This document shows, piece after piece, positions 1 through 13,600 of a DNA stretch of 64,000 nt. The DNA lies in the NCBI RefSeq assembly GCF_002127325.2, contig NC_035448.2, positions 129,405,144 to 129,469,143 of the forward strand, written 5' to 3'. The DNA is from Helianthus annuus. Taxonomy: Eukaryota > Streptophyta > Magnoliopsida > Asterales > Asteraceae. Position 1 is the first letter of the stretch. Every line of letters begins with the position of its first letter. The position numbers were made by a program, and so were the translations under genes. The notes below the pieces were generated by a model, which was given only the letters and a program-made list of their open reading frames with translations, was not told the origin of the DNA and did no database searches.

Positions 1-2473
1 TATGCGTACTGGTTATCGAGAACTCAACAGAGTGGCAACCAGGGACTGTTTGCCCTACCATGTATTGGCAAACTTATCGACGAGTTGCGAGAGTCAAGCT
101 TCCATTCGAGGATTGGCTAACGAATGAACTATCATTAGACGGAAGTCCAATAGAATAATGCTTTTATAACAGCACATCAAACACAATACGGCCAGCGCGA
201 CTTCGTGCACCATGACCATTGAGATAATCAACACACCAGCAGCTCATGGACCACAAGAATCGACCGTCTTTATTGATGACGTTTTGGGTCATTCCCTGGG
301 GGAAAGGACATCATGGACGACATCCGTAGCTTATCTCAGAGCTCCTGAGGGAAGAGTCATTACGCGTGAAGTCTGGTTGAATGTAACATCTAGATTTGGG
401 GAATGTATTTGATCATGTAAACAACGAAGTGGGAACACGAGTGGATCGTGCTAGGATCCATTTTATTAGAAACTGATTTGGCACCCAAGACCCCTTCGAG
501 GGTACAACCATTTCTTCGTTTTAGTGGATGCTGCGGTAGGTTCATCACATGACTTGCAAATATCGCGCAGCTTAACTTCCTTAGGCGCAGCAGAGTGTTG
601 TGTTCGTGAGAGACAGAACAGGAGAACGTCTTTTCACCTTTCTAATTCCGATGCTTCAACGTACTCAAAATCGTCTTTGCCTGAGGGTGCAAGTGATCTA
701 GTGGCATACCACGATTGTTCGAATCAGAGTTCCAGTTACACGCCAATGCAATACGAGGCCGTGACGGCTTACGTAAGGGAGTTACAAAGAAGAACAGCAC
801 GACACACACAACCGGTAGTAGGAATCGTGGTCTTTGGATTCACTTGGAGGCGTTACTTGGGCGGTACCGAACGCGTTACTTAGACCGATCACAAGGGCCT
901 CCCGTGTACCCTGGCTACGAAAGAAGCTTTATCAAATGATGAGAACACTGGACGGAACTCTTGGATGATTACGACCGTGAGACTTGAACGTGCATGACCT
1001 TACAGTTCGCTATCCACCCTAACCCACCTGACCAGACTCACCTTGTTCGAAGTGAAAACCTGATGGAGGAGAATTCACAAGCTGGGTTCATGCAAGCCAT
1101 GGAGAAGCAACTTTTGACAAGGCGGACGATATTCGTTAGCTCATGAAACAGATGTGGATCCCACTATACAGCAGCTGTATGGAACTCATACTGGGCAAGG
1201 CACACCGACTCCGACGTTTCAGTAGTCTGGACTTGATAGGAGATATTAGGATTTTAAGCCTCGTATGAATGACCGGGCAGGAAGGCCCCATAGCACTACA
1301 TGTGAACGATGTTGGACATGCGCGAAAGTCAAGGTGGAACCCCGGAAACCTACTTGTTTGACAGTAACCAGAAACACCCATATGGAAACGAGAACGAACA
1401 CCATAAAATTGTCATTGGGTTACTTAAAACTCAGAACGGAACCGATATCACCTGGTGATCGTATATTGCCTCACGAAACCAGCACACTCTCTTACAATCA
1501 AGAAAACTAGCGAGTCTTCACAAGCTGTGGATGTTCTTCTGAAAGAGGCGGCCTCATGCACGAGGTGCCAACTTCTGTTACTTCTGATATTGGAGCTATA
1601 CCTGATTTATGACAGGCAATACACGATACCCTCGGCTTACGTCTAGGCATGGACGTTTCGCATCACCGTGGGGCAAACGATCAGAGTAAACGAACCATCC
1701 TTGCACACGAGGACATGCTGTGAGTAGTACTGGAAGGACGCTCATCTTTGGGTGGGTGATAACCTAATCACAGGTCCAGGACTTGAGCTCAAAACTCTTG
1801 AAGATTGAGTAGATCGGAAATTGTTTGATGGCAACGCGTAGCTGCTAGGAAGACTGATAAGCTTAAGAAACTCTGGGAGTTTGTTGTGGACGAACATGTC
1901 ATAATCGAAAGTATCACCTAGGAGGGTGCGGTACGTTATAGTAAACATGGTAATCTTAGCTTTCGACGCGTGGGAACATTCGAACTACTAGAATGAAACG
2001 GTGGCATGGCTCACAAACCCGGACTAATTGATGGAGTGGGATAACTGTCGTAATGGTATGTATGCCATGGATGTAGGACTGTGTTGTCCGATGAAAACCC
2101 TTATGATACCCTGGTCGGAATATGAAGTCATCGGAACAGTTGTATTTATCAGGGAACCTATCGAAAACACGGACTAAGGAGTCAAGGTTCGCTAGCATAA
2201 GTTGTAAGACAATCGTGTGGATTTGTTAAACCTCAATACGTGGACTGGAGTTGACATAGGAATGTAAGGATTTGTCGAAACTTTAATATCCTCAATGGTT
2301 CAAGAGGTTGAACCAACCATGGTTATCACTGGTGAATCTCGGGGCGAGATTCCCTTTCAAGTTGGGGATGATGTAGCACCTGAGCAAAACCCGCAACAAC
2401 CTTGAATTCTTACTTCATTCCTCTGGGAATACTGTCAAATTTCGGGACGAAATTTCTTTCAAGTTGGGGATGA
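1..2473 (+). pseudogene. Decayed Ty3/gypsy pol (RT to integrase), 5' end outside window
   Basis: The order of recognisable remnants matches a chromovirus pol. Near position 1 is an RT block (GYRELN). At about 270 is an RT catalytic-box remnant (FIDDVL). At 1265-1360 is the integrase zinc-finger tail (CERCWTCAKVKVE). At about 1455-1560 the integrase core begins (CLTKPAHSLTIKKT). Frames shift and stops are frequent, so no protein is made. The block runs straight into a polypurine tract and an LTR on the same strand. Chromovirus membership is inferred from the LTR style and the two better copies elsewhere in the window. Confidence 0.85.
2338..2473 (+). repeat. Duplicated polypurine-tract region
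   Basis: The stretch ending CTTTCAAGTTGGGGATGATG occurs twice, at about 2338-2375 and again at about 2441-2475. Each is preceded by a GGGRCGARATT-type block. Only the second abuts the LTR start (TGTGACAACC at 2474). The first is followed by TAGCACC, which resembles a decayed LTR start. Confidence 0.75.
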
Positions 2474-5219
2474 TGTGACAACCCAAACTTCCGAGGTTAG
2501 TAATGTTATCCTAGTCTCCCGTTATTCATTCCCTTTAATTGTGATTTACCGTGTAGTGCTAGTATTTTAATTTGTTCTTCGTACCTTTTGTGGTTGGGCC
2601 GCGTCTTAGTGTACATTTAATTATCTTAGATTGCAGCACCCGAACCCAACCTCAACCAAAGCCCAAGTTGGATTCGTTTCATTGTTTAGATGTACGGGGT
2701 TGGGCTTGGTAAAGCCCAAGTGGGCGCTGAATTAGAAACTGGCCTTGGGCTTAGCTTACAATTACATGTAATTTGCGTACAATGATTATCACAATCATAT
2801 CCTAAACCCTAGATTCCTCTAAGTGGTATACGGAAGTTGTGAAGCTTAACCCCCCTTCCTGTTCGAGTTAATACACTGATCAATCCGGTCCAGGTTAGTG
2901 TCGCCCATCGATTGATTCTTTCGTTTGTGTAATAGTGAATGATTGAATGATAATGAATGCTTGAATGGTGTGGTTATTCGTTAATCGGTAGGATCCTATA
3001 TCTACGTATTCATATGATTTCTCTGTTAATATGTGAGCTAATGATAATATTGTTGAGTAGACATGTATATTAGGTAGGTTAGAATATATGGGTGTCATGC
3101 ATATTGATGGCTGTGAATGATAGATGATGTCTCTAATGGTTGGGGTCCAATGGTAGTAGGGAGCATGGTCGGCCATAATGCAAGAATATGGCGGCCCATG
3201 TGACCAAAATCAGGGCAATTAATGGGCTGGTCATGTAGGCATATGCGTGCGGAAATCATAATGTTTGTCACTAGATATGAATCAGGGTTTCATAGGTTAG
3301 GGGTCACGACCGAATATCATGTGCATGGGTTGTGAATTATAATATGAATGATACATGAGCCATAATTAATTTAGACACAACAGTACATTGGCGGTTCAAT
3401 GAAAGTGTATATAATGATTTGATGAAGGGGATAATCATGAACAAGAAAGTGGCGGCCCATGTGGGTGTTGATATTCTTGATTTAACCAACCCATGTGCAT
3501 CTCATTAATGTGTCTGTAGTGTGTGAATAATAATGGTAATTATCTGATGTTGTTCGGCTATATTTGTTTACGTCCGAAGCATGACCAATGTACATAACAA
3601 TTAGCAAGCCATTGAATTCTGTTAGTATGTGTGACTATGTGTTATTATGAATGCCACATGATTAATGCTGATCTATGCCACGTGATTACTAACCTGTTTG
3701 TGTAGAATTTATATAGTTATACATGACAAGAATTAGTGTATGAACACCAGCTCACCCTATGATGAATATATGTTGAACTTTTGTTATCGGTAGATAATAT
3801 TATACACCCCAGAATTTAACGGTCATACATTGATCTCGATTAACAGTGGGTTTCCAACCGGTTCACTTAACTGGACTTATGCCGTCCAGCCCAACGTTCA
3901 CAGGGCTGCGTATGATGTGTCTTGTATGGACCATGAATGTTTGGGTTAGCTAGAAACTGTGAATGAATCTATGCGTGATTGATTTGTGCACATTGGGTAA
4001 TTAATTGTGACATGAGGCGGATGTGTTAGATATCCTGAATTGGATTATTTGTGTGTTTTACATATGCAATAAGTATGGGCTGCACTTATTAATTCGGCTG
4101 CATTTAGAGGTATGGGCTGCACATGTTAACTTGGCCGAATAGGAACTAAAGTCTTAGGTGTTAGTGGGCCGTGCATTTAGTATTGGGCCATGCATAAGGA
4201 CCTTGTGTTATTCTCTTGTTTATTTGAGCTGCTATTTAGAGATTCGGGTCACAAACAGTGCAAGGGAGGCTGGGTCACATAATGTGATATGTTGATATAT
4301 AAGATGAGTACAAATGAATTTGAGTGATTCATGGATGTCGTTACTTGTGTGATGCGTGATTTCTTATCATGGATTATGTGACAAAATGCGTGATTAGGCG
4401 TGAATGCAAAAACTGACTGTTACCGGTAAACCATGACAGGACGTATTTAATCAACTGTTAAACAAGTAAATAATCTTGCCGAGCAAAGTCAAGGTGAGTT
4501 CACTACATTCGAGCATGCGTCCCAGTGGTTGGGGACAGTCAGTGGGTATCCCATGGGGGGAATGAGTCTTTGGGTAAAAACGAGTATATTGGTTAATATT
4601 CTCACCTATCATCTTTTGTAAGTCCCTCATCGGGTATTAGTTAGTAGCGCTACTTAGGTTTGGCACCCTCACCCCGTGCCTGTAGAGGACGGAGGTGAAC
4701 TAATGACCCAGTCTGGCCCAGTACTAGATAGGAGTACGTGGGAAGGGCAGTCGTGTATTTCAGGAGCCGTCATTGTTCGGAAATGAGATATTAACAATAT
4801 TACTTGCATTGGTTATTGAACTGTTTTACATACAACGGGTAACAAACGTTTTCTAAAACTGTGAACTCGCCAGCTTTGTCTGATACACGTGTTACATGCT
4901 CGCAGCCGTTAGGCATCTTGGTATTGGGAAGCTTGCTATCTGGGAGTGCTGGAGTGGTCATGGATCGAGGCTCTTGGAATAAATTACATTTGATACATTG
5001 GTTTTAAGCGTTACTATGAAACAATTGCTAAACAACTTATTACATGCTTCCGCTACACAACTTTTGAGAATTAATATTATGTTGATAACTTATTCTGGTA
5101 AAATAATGTCATGACTTATTTAGATATTTATCATTGGTTCAATGTGATTGGTGGCTCGAACTCTGATGCGTAACACGTCTCGCGGGGTTTCCGCAGGTGA
5201 AATTTTTGGGGGTGTTACA
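2474..5219 (+). mobile_element. 3' LTR of the decayed gypsy element (about 2.75 kb)
   Basis: It starts TGTGACA directly after the polypurine tract and ends GGTGTTACA, giving near-inverted TG...CA ends. There are no long reading frames. The length is at the long end for Ty3/gypsy LTRs and fits the Tekay/Del-like group, which is an inference. The 5' LTR and the left TSD lie outside the window, so age cannot be estimated. Confidence 0.8.
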
Positions 5220-5800
5220 TAAAAAGTTTTGGGTTAAAAGTAAAAAACAAATAGTTTTGGGTTAAAAGTAATTTATGAAATATTTTTTGGTGAAAAGTAA
5301 AAAAAATCAATTTTTTTTTTTGGAAAACCCCCAAAGGCAACGTTACGACAACTATATGCATAACAATTTTTTCTTTGAAAAATCCACAAAGCACACCCCG
5401 CGTTGCGGCGGGGCGTAAAACGGTGTCAAATAGTACTAATGTCACACAACCGTCATCGACAACCAACACTGACTCGACCTATAATATGTGTATTGCGACG
5501 AACCTGTCAAGCATGGAAAAATAGAGGTAAAAACGTTGAACCACACATGCACGTTGCGTCGTATTAACTCGAAAATTTTAGAACTGTACGTAAAACGAAA
5601 ATTTGCGAAAGATGAAAAGTATAAGTGATAAAAGTTGTGAAGTTAAATTGCAAATAGTGAAAAGTTTGGGTTAAAGTTAAAAAAACAAATTATGTAGGGT
5701 TAAAATTGGAAAATGTACAAACCTTTGGGTTAAAACAAAAAAATCAAGTTTTTTTTTTGGAAAACACCCAAAGCACAACTTACAAGTCCTTATGCACAAA
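5220..5800. repeat. AT-rich spacer with GGGTTAAAA-type repeats and one GC-rich hairpin
   Basis: GGGTTAAAAGT and TTTTTTGGAAAAC blocks recur at about 5230-5335 and again at 5665-5775. Between them, at about 5396-5413, is a GC-rich hairpin with stem CCCCGC/GCGGGG and a six-base loop. Such hairpins occur near Helitron 3' ends, but no convincing CTRR end was found at the right distance. No gene is visible. Confidence 0.5.
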
Positions 5801-5804
5801 AAGT

Positions 5805-6729
5805 TTGCTAATTTATATAGGTTTTAATAACCGAATAAAATATTGAACATATCTCTACCTTTTACAATATCTATCAGTATCATTATATCATATCACCTAA
5901 TACCTAAAGAAGCTTTACTTCACCTTCTTCACATAACTCTAGAATACCCAAAAGGAGGTTAAAGAAATTAGTAAAGGTAAGTTTTAGATTTTATATCCGA
6001 TCACTTTTAAACAGATTGTTATTTTGATTTCAAAACTAAAGTTGTCTTTCTTATTCCAAATCACTCACACGATCTAACCTTAAAAACGATTAATCAGTAA
6101 GTTAATGTGAAATTTGAGTAACTTAATGTTAAATAAATAATTAGTATGTTATGTAAATTAAAAAGGGATTATATGTATTGCATGTGTTTGGAACTTTAGT
6201 TTCTTGGGTTCATAGTGTGATTTGGTTGAAATATTATGTTGATAGTCGTATGAAGAAACTGATTTGGTTGGTTTATAGTTTGATTTGGATGATTAAATGG
6301 TTTTTCTTGTTGAATAAAGTATGATTTACACTATTCTTAAATCACCTATATTGACATAGATTTGTATTGTTCTTGATAACAGTTCCTATAATATTGTTTA
6401 TATGCTTTATATTTGGATTATAAATAATGAAAATATTATTGGGTAATAAAATATGAAACAACAAAGATTTCTACTTGATTTTGATTTTGAATATAATGAC
6501 AAATGGGTTTGTGTAATCTAGATTGATTAAAAAATCATAATAATATAGGATATGTTTAAGTAATAAAAGTAAGTAACTAAAGTAGAATAGAAATGTAACA
6601 TCAAAAGAAATTACAGTATTTAACGTGTGTATGCTTGTGATTACTTTAAAGTACAAAAAAAGATTGGATTATATGTTATTACTGGACCTTTTTTTTTTAA
6701 ATGTGTTAAAATTATAAATGTTTGTTAGA
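5805..6729 (+). promoter_or_regulatory. Putative TATA, 5'-UTR exon and leader intron of the small B3 gene
   Basis: A TATA-like TTTATATAGG lies at about 5805. A CT-rich leader follows and ends in a splice donor (AAAG|GTAAGT at about 5970). The next acceptor is TTTGTTAG, directly before ATG 6730. This gives a leader intron of about 760 bp. Transcript ends are not visible in the sequence. Confidence 0.45.
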
Positions 6730-7228
6730 ATGGCTGGAGCTGAAAACGATGTTGTCGTGATATCGGATTCTGAAGACTCTTCGGCTGAATCAGATGAGTT
6801 TGATGATGATGATATCGGTCCGCTTATATTTGTTGTGCCATACACGAAACGCTTTGTAAGTTCTGACATAAAGTAAATGTTAATACATGTCAAATATGTT
6901 TTTATAATTTGGTTAACTATGGTATTTTTAAAATATCTCAACATCATTAATGGAAATTATTGTTATATTTTCTAACTTATAGCGCATACCAGTTGAAGTA
7001 GCACGGATCACAGGAATTGACGAAACATTGAAAGTTAAGATCGCCAACAGGCAAAATGTGGAGACAAAACATGATGTTAGGCTGGAGCCAAATAAAAACA
7101 ATATGAAGTACGTTGTGAAAGGCTGGGCGAAATGGCTAAAAGATAACAACATACAAGAAGGTGATCTTTGCAAGTTCCAGTACTTTCCGGATATATGTGT
7201 TTTGTTCCTTGCTGGTGTTTTCCGCTAG
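6730..7228 (+). CDS. Small B3-domain protein, two exons
   Basis: Exons are 6730-6855 and 6983-7228, joined at GTAAG...TTATAG, giving 123 residues. The N-terminus is strongly acidic and has VVVIS followed by DSEDS, the pattern of a SUMO-interacting motif. The rest is one B3 DNA-binding fold of the REM type: FVVPYTKRF, then IPVEVARITG, then a basic stretch, then VKGWAKWLKDNNIQEGDLCKF. It lies tail to tail with the Rep/helicase gene, 0.4 kb away. B3 proteins bind DNA in the nucleus; the target is unknown. The frame is intact although its neighbours are broken. Start chosen at the first ATG after the leader intron. Confidence 0.75.
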
Positions 7229-7635
7229 AGGTGATGTTTCAAACTATGAAACAGGTTTGACCATCATATATGGTAATTTTGGCTAATGAAGGAAGCTACA
7301 GTAAGTTATGTAGTGTTAAAAGTTGTTTTGTAGTAGGTTAACATGTTTCTAGTTAACATCTTTATGTATTATGGACTTCTAGTATGTAACCGTGATTATA
7401 AATATCAACTTGTTCTAGTTTTTGTTTATATGTTATATTTAATTCATAGAAATATCGTCTTATAGTGATATAACAATGAGGTTAAGTATATTCAAATAAC
7501 AAAATTATATATTATTAACCTGAAAATTAGAAAATAGAAAAATGACGACATCTATATATATGAAAAAATAACTATTAAAAACAATTACTATAACATTGAT
7601 GTTAGGATAAATCAACTACATAACATAAGTTTAAT
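7229..7635. other. Convergent intergenic spacer
   Basis: AT-rich sequence between the converging B3 and Rep/helicase genes. It must hold both 3' UTRs, but I see no further motif I can support. Confidence 0.5.
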
Positions 7636-10600
7636 CTACAATTTCCCAAAAATTTCTTTGTAAACCACGTTTGCAGTTTTGTTTGTTGGTCTCCCATCTT
7701 TGTCGAATATAAGAACCTTAACGCCATCTTTAGTCTTTACTCTCGACAAAGCAACATAAAGCTGACCATGTGAGAACACGGGGTCTCTAAGGTATAGACC
7801 AACTCTGGATAGAGATTGTCCTTGACTTTTGTTAATAGTCATCGCAAAACATACGGTTATTGGAAACTGCCTTCGTTGAAACTTGAAGGGTATTTTTTTG
7901 TCAGATGGTATCATGCTAATTCTTGGGATGTAAGTTCTTGAACCAACATTACTTCCCGATAATATCTCAGCCTCGATAACACGTTTACCAAGACGTGTGA
8001 TTTGAAGACGCGTACCATTACACAAACCGTTTTGCTGATCAATATTCCTCAAAAGCATTACAGGAACACCCAATTTCAATACCAATCTATGATTTGGTAA
8101 TCCAGATACTTTCACACTGTTTAACACATCTGGATTATATAAGTCTTGATGTAACGGATCATTAATTTCCTCAGTAGGACATAAACTATCAGAGCTAAGA
8201 TACTCTACCTCTTCACCCGGAAACAAAGCAAGCAAACGATCATTTATCTCATGAACAACTTCATTCTTAGGAGCGAGTATAGCTCTTTCAGAAAAGTAGT
8301 CACGGTCTTTAAAACGATCCAAAACTGAAGGATATACAAAGTCAATCAAAGCTTGAATTGGATCATTTTCATCAGTTATCAAAAGGTGATCAGGTATTTC
8401 AATATTAGAATCACCATCGTTAGAATCACCAACATTGCCTTCGCCAATCTCTAGAAGCCATTTACCAAATAGATTTATTTCCTCGATGTTTGAGCTACTG
8501 GATCCTACCGATAAACGCATGTTGGTTGTCAATTTTAACACCTTGCAACTGGACCAGATGTGGGATGAACATAAAGATGCGTTTACAATATCTTGCCTGC
8601 TTCCATTTTGAACAACCGGTAGGATTTGTCTAAAGTCACCACCAAAGACAATAGCTTTTCCACCAAATGGAAGTTCTGAATTTCGTGAATCAAATACACT
8701 CAAAACATCCTTCATTGTACGATCAAGAGCCTCGAAAGCATGTTTGTGTACCATCGGTGCCTCATCCCAAATAATCAACTTGGCTTCGTTTAGAAGATTA
8801 GCGACTTCAGTATTAGGCTTTATATGGCAGACCGAATCTTCATTGAGATTAATAGGAATATGAAATCGTGAGTGAGCAGTACGACCTCGTGATAACAACA
8901 AAGATGCAATACCACTTGAAGCAACATTAATAACAATCTGTCCAGTGGATCTAATGGATGCACCTAAAGTTTTCCACAAAAAAGTCTTGCCCGTACCACC
9001 ATAACCGTACACAAAAAACATACCACCCTTTCCACTTCGAACAGCATCCATAATTTCATTATACACTACTCTTTGATCTTCGTTTAGAGAGCTGTGAAGA
9101 TTATTGAACTCACCCCTAAGTTCATCAGTGTCAAAAGAAAGCTCCTCATTTATCAAACGGTTGCTCTCAGACATTAGATAGTCATCATCAGGATAAGGCA
9201 TCGTTGAGAACCTGTGCAAGCTGGATCCATTACGAAGAAGAAATTTTTCGATTTTGGTCAATGTTATATTCTTTAAACGTTCATCTGATACAACAAATCC
9301 TACAATGAAAACGAAAATTATTTAATATAACGAAACAATTTGTTAATATAACATAAACTAAACATAACAAAAAGGAAAAAAAAAACATACCGCTCATGTC
9401 AGTATCTTTCCGCATATTGTATAAAATGTCCTCGGACATTAGCTCCCACGTTTTCTCCCAAACAACTTCAGGTCTTGAAAGCGTATTAGACAAAAGTAGT
9501 GTTCCAAACAAAGAACGAAGATAATGACCGTTCCCAGTGAAACTGGATTCTTTAATACACTCGATATATTCATTGTCATCATCTAACAGGCCACGTGCAT
9601 AACACGCATCCCTAAAAGTAGGATAAACAACACCTTCATATGTTCTGATTTCTTCAAATGATCTTGGTCCTTTAACCTTGGTAAGAAGAATTCTTAGATA
9701 ATAAGCCTCACCAAGAGAAGGAGACGCAGAATATATTCTCCCAATAACAACATAATTTTGACGTGGCTGCCAGCAACGATCTTTTAACTTCCACACATAT
9801 TTTGAAGGAAACTGAACATAAGTAAGTTCTCTTGCTTCAGGCTTAGAATTGTTCATCTTCATCCATTCTAAGAAATAGATGAATTTACTTGAGGTTTGTG
9901 TAAGACATCCTCAATATCGTCGTCACAACTAAATACAACATTTTGTTGTCCTGGAAGATGAAAAGGTAATCTCATGACAGAAGGATACCTATAATGAACA
10001 TCATTGGCAAATATTCTCCAGCTTGCTTCACATGCGGAAACATATCTAGCTTCGTAATATTCTTTAATTTCATCTTTTGGGATCTCCTCATCTGGACCTC
10101 TGTCTAAATCAAAAACAGCAACCGTGGCTCTATCAGGTCCTTTATTAATATATTTAAACAAATACTTAATTGAACCCGCCTGATTGCACCACTCGACGTT
10201 GATGTGCGCCTGATACCTTTTAAGAAGCTTTTTGTTGTATGGAACTACACTCCTATTGTCCAAAGTAACACCCTTCTTCACAACCGTGTGACCAGAATCT
10301 CTTCTCCTATAAACGGGAAATCCATCCGAATCAATGGAAGTGGATTCCAAAAACTTCTTTGGAAAATTCTTAGAACAACGGTTCCCAACCACGCATGGAC
10401 ATTTCTTGTTGGCATGTCTGCAAGGACCATGAATCATAAAGTCACTCACAAGAGAATACAATTCAGGATCCTCGTTTTTATCAGGAATTTCAGCTGAGAT
10501 AAATGGATCAATGTGTTCAACCGTAGGAAGCTTATGATCAGCTTTCATAAATAAGCAAATATGCGCATGTGGCAAACCACGCTTTTGAAACTCAACTGTG

Positions 10601-13600
10601 TAAACAACTACAAAAAAAAACAATGAGTTAAATATAGTAGATAAAATGAATGGGAAAGACAAAAACAATTAATAAATTAAAAGTGGATATAGATTTTACA
10701 TACCTGCATTAATATCACCAAATATTTTTTTTTGCTTAAAATCATTTATCAATTCATCGAGTTTCATCTTAAACAATCGACAAAGTATGTCAGGTCTGTC
10801 TTCTGGCTTAATTGATGAGTCACCAATAAATCTAACAATTTCAGGCCATTTCGGATTACATGTGATTGTGATAAAGAAATCAGGATACCCATAATTCCGA
10901 CATAACGCCATAGCATCCAAATAGTTTTGCATCATGTATCGAGAACCACCAGTAAACAATGACGGTAATATAACAGGTTGTCCTGTATGACTCAAATCAC
11001 TCTGACCAACCTCTTGAACATTTTTAAGACTGTTAAGCGAGTCAGATCTCAGCTTGATTTGCTGAAAACGTATGAAGTTGAGCCTCTCACTTTCAATCAT
11101 TGTGCAGGCATCGACTAAAAACTGCTGAAACAACCTTCTTGCATTAAGATTAGAGAAAACTTGTTATGTCTATCTTAAATTCTATAAGAAAAAAATTCCC
11201 TCATAGTGCAAGTTGGTCTTGTCTTCTTTGTGTTAGGACCAAAATCCCTATGAGGAATATTAATCCTATAGCCATCGTCTCCGTACGGAAAAAGAATTGG
11301 ATACTGGAGAGCAAGGTAAGAAGGATGTAACTCGCTAATACGCTTAAGGACTCCTGAACGCTTTTCGACAATAATATCACGACTTTCTATCTTGAGATCA
11401 GGTTCATCAACTATTAAAGCAGCAACTTCAGAACACGTAGGTAAATTGTATGTCCTTCCGTCACGATCTCTCTGTGAGATTATACGTAGCCTAAGGGAAA
11501 CGTTAGGATTCTCATGGAGGTGGTCGCGTACCATTCTGTAAGTTTTTACCAGCATATTGGTAGAATCTAACATGTTGGTAAGAAACTTTATAAATTTAGC
11601 ATCAAGTTCCTTTGCCCTTAAAGATGCTTTGCTTGTAGAATCACTGTAAATAAATGATAGGTTGTTAATTACCGTGTTAAACATTGAAATGAACAAAAAT
11701 AGTATTATATGTTCTAACGTAATATTAAGAAACATAACCAAAAAAGATACTTACCCAAATAACAACTCTCTATTAGCAAGCTCATTCTCAGTATCATAGA
11801 TATAAAGTTGTGAGAATTTTGGCTGGGCTCCGTCCTTAGGAAGAAGACTACCCATACTATGTGCATTCTGACCACTGATTCTATAAACATATGGAGCATT
11901 TCCTTTGTTTATTTTAGTATCTACTTTTCCTCCCATTGAAGTAAAGGAAAACATAGAATTGTAACGTCTTATATTCTTTAAGAAAAACTTGCTTTCTTGA
12001 TCTAAAGAGCGAAAAAGCATCTGATAAGATGGATGAGAATCTTTATATTCAGGCAAGTCAACTTTACCATATCCACAACATAAGCTATATGTTTGTTTTT
12101 GAAGTGTAATGCGGCCCTTTCCACCTTCGGTAGCCCATAACTTTGCAAAGCATAAACCACACGTAAGAGATCGGTCACCATGGTCAACGTAATCTGAACA
12201 TTAAACACAAATTGAATAATTGTGTAGGACAAATAAAATATGAAATAAAAATGAATAACATTACTAAGTTACCTTTGGATACGCCTTTGGTGGCGTCTAC
12301 AACAACCTCGTGAATATGATTTTCATCATCAGAATCAAGAGGAGCCATTGGTATGGCTTCTATTTCAATTGGTTTATGAATAAGTCTACGCTTTCCAGAA
12401 GACATCTTTTTTAGCGAGGTAATTTCGTAGGTCGAACATCTTGTGTTACGTTTATTGGTTATTGGGGGATTAAAAGAGTAGCAGTCATTCAACGGTAAAG
12501 TTGATGAGCTTGCAATATTATCTACATAACAAAGAAAAGATACTTTTCGTTAAGCATATGAATTATACAAATAATAATGTATGTAAGAATATAATTGTAA
12601 AATTTACCATGTGATATAGGATTCAAAGAAGACATAGCATTAGAACAATATGGTACACTCGGAACTTGCGTACGTATGTTTGTAATACACGACAGTGGTG
12701 TCATGTTTTCCTTGTTTGCCCTCATCATACGTGGTACTGATGTAGAAGAATGTTGCAAAACATTTGTGTTTATATTTTGACTTGAAAATGCCCCCGATGA
12801 ATAAGCTACGTTTCTCGAAGATTTAGAATTATTTCCTATTCAGAAAAAAAAATATGATAATACAAATAATTATTTAGAAAATTATTTGTTCACATCTTTT
12901 TGGTATAAAAAATAAACAAAATATGAAACATCACCAAGTAGTAAGTGTTTGTTATTGGTTTACAAACCTGGTGTTATGTTTTCTATATTTGCAAACAGTG
13001 TACGGTTGGGTGTTGTATACTTATCTTGTAGTACATTTCCTTTCTTCTTCATTGTAGAAGGTGTAATAATGGAAGATCTTACGTTAACCGAGGAATCTAA
13101 ATGATTACCTAATAGGATATAAAAAACATAATATAAAAAGTAATATCACTGAATTGCAGTTGACAAAGTAAATCCATAATGTGAAGTCTATAACATTATC
13201 TAAATATTAAAAGTAAACTTACGTGTCGGTATAAGAGTTGATGATTGGGTAGTAAATGTTGGTATTGAAAAATTGGGAGTTAAATTCTCTTTGTTATTCA
13301 AAATAAATCGTGTTGATGATGAAGACGTTGAGCATCCACTTTTAGAAATCAAATTTCTACTAATCCTTGATCTCTTACTATCAAGGTATAGTTTTCTTAA
13401 CTTCCGCCTGTGTTTAGCCTGAACAGCTGAAATATTAAAATAGAAAAAATGAATAAACGTTGACATACGGTTGTTCAGTAATTTAATTAAAATAATTATT
13501 TGTTACACATCTCCTTAAATAACAAATCAATTATTAAAAATAAAATCTCATTTCGTTTACTAAAGTAACAATTTAGGTTGCCTTAAATAAGTATGTTTGC

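Noticed and set aside
524..883. 119-residue frame in the decayed gypsy pol
   Set aside because: Does not follow the pol frame; chance opening in mutated DNA.
5396..5437. 3' end of the large Helitron
   Set aside because: The large Helitron is on the minus strand, and in that orientation no CTRR follows the hairpin; it fits a plus-strand element better, if any.
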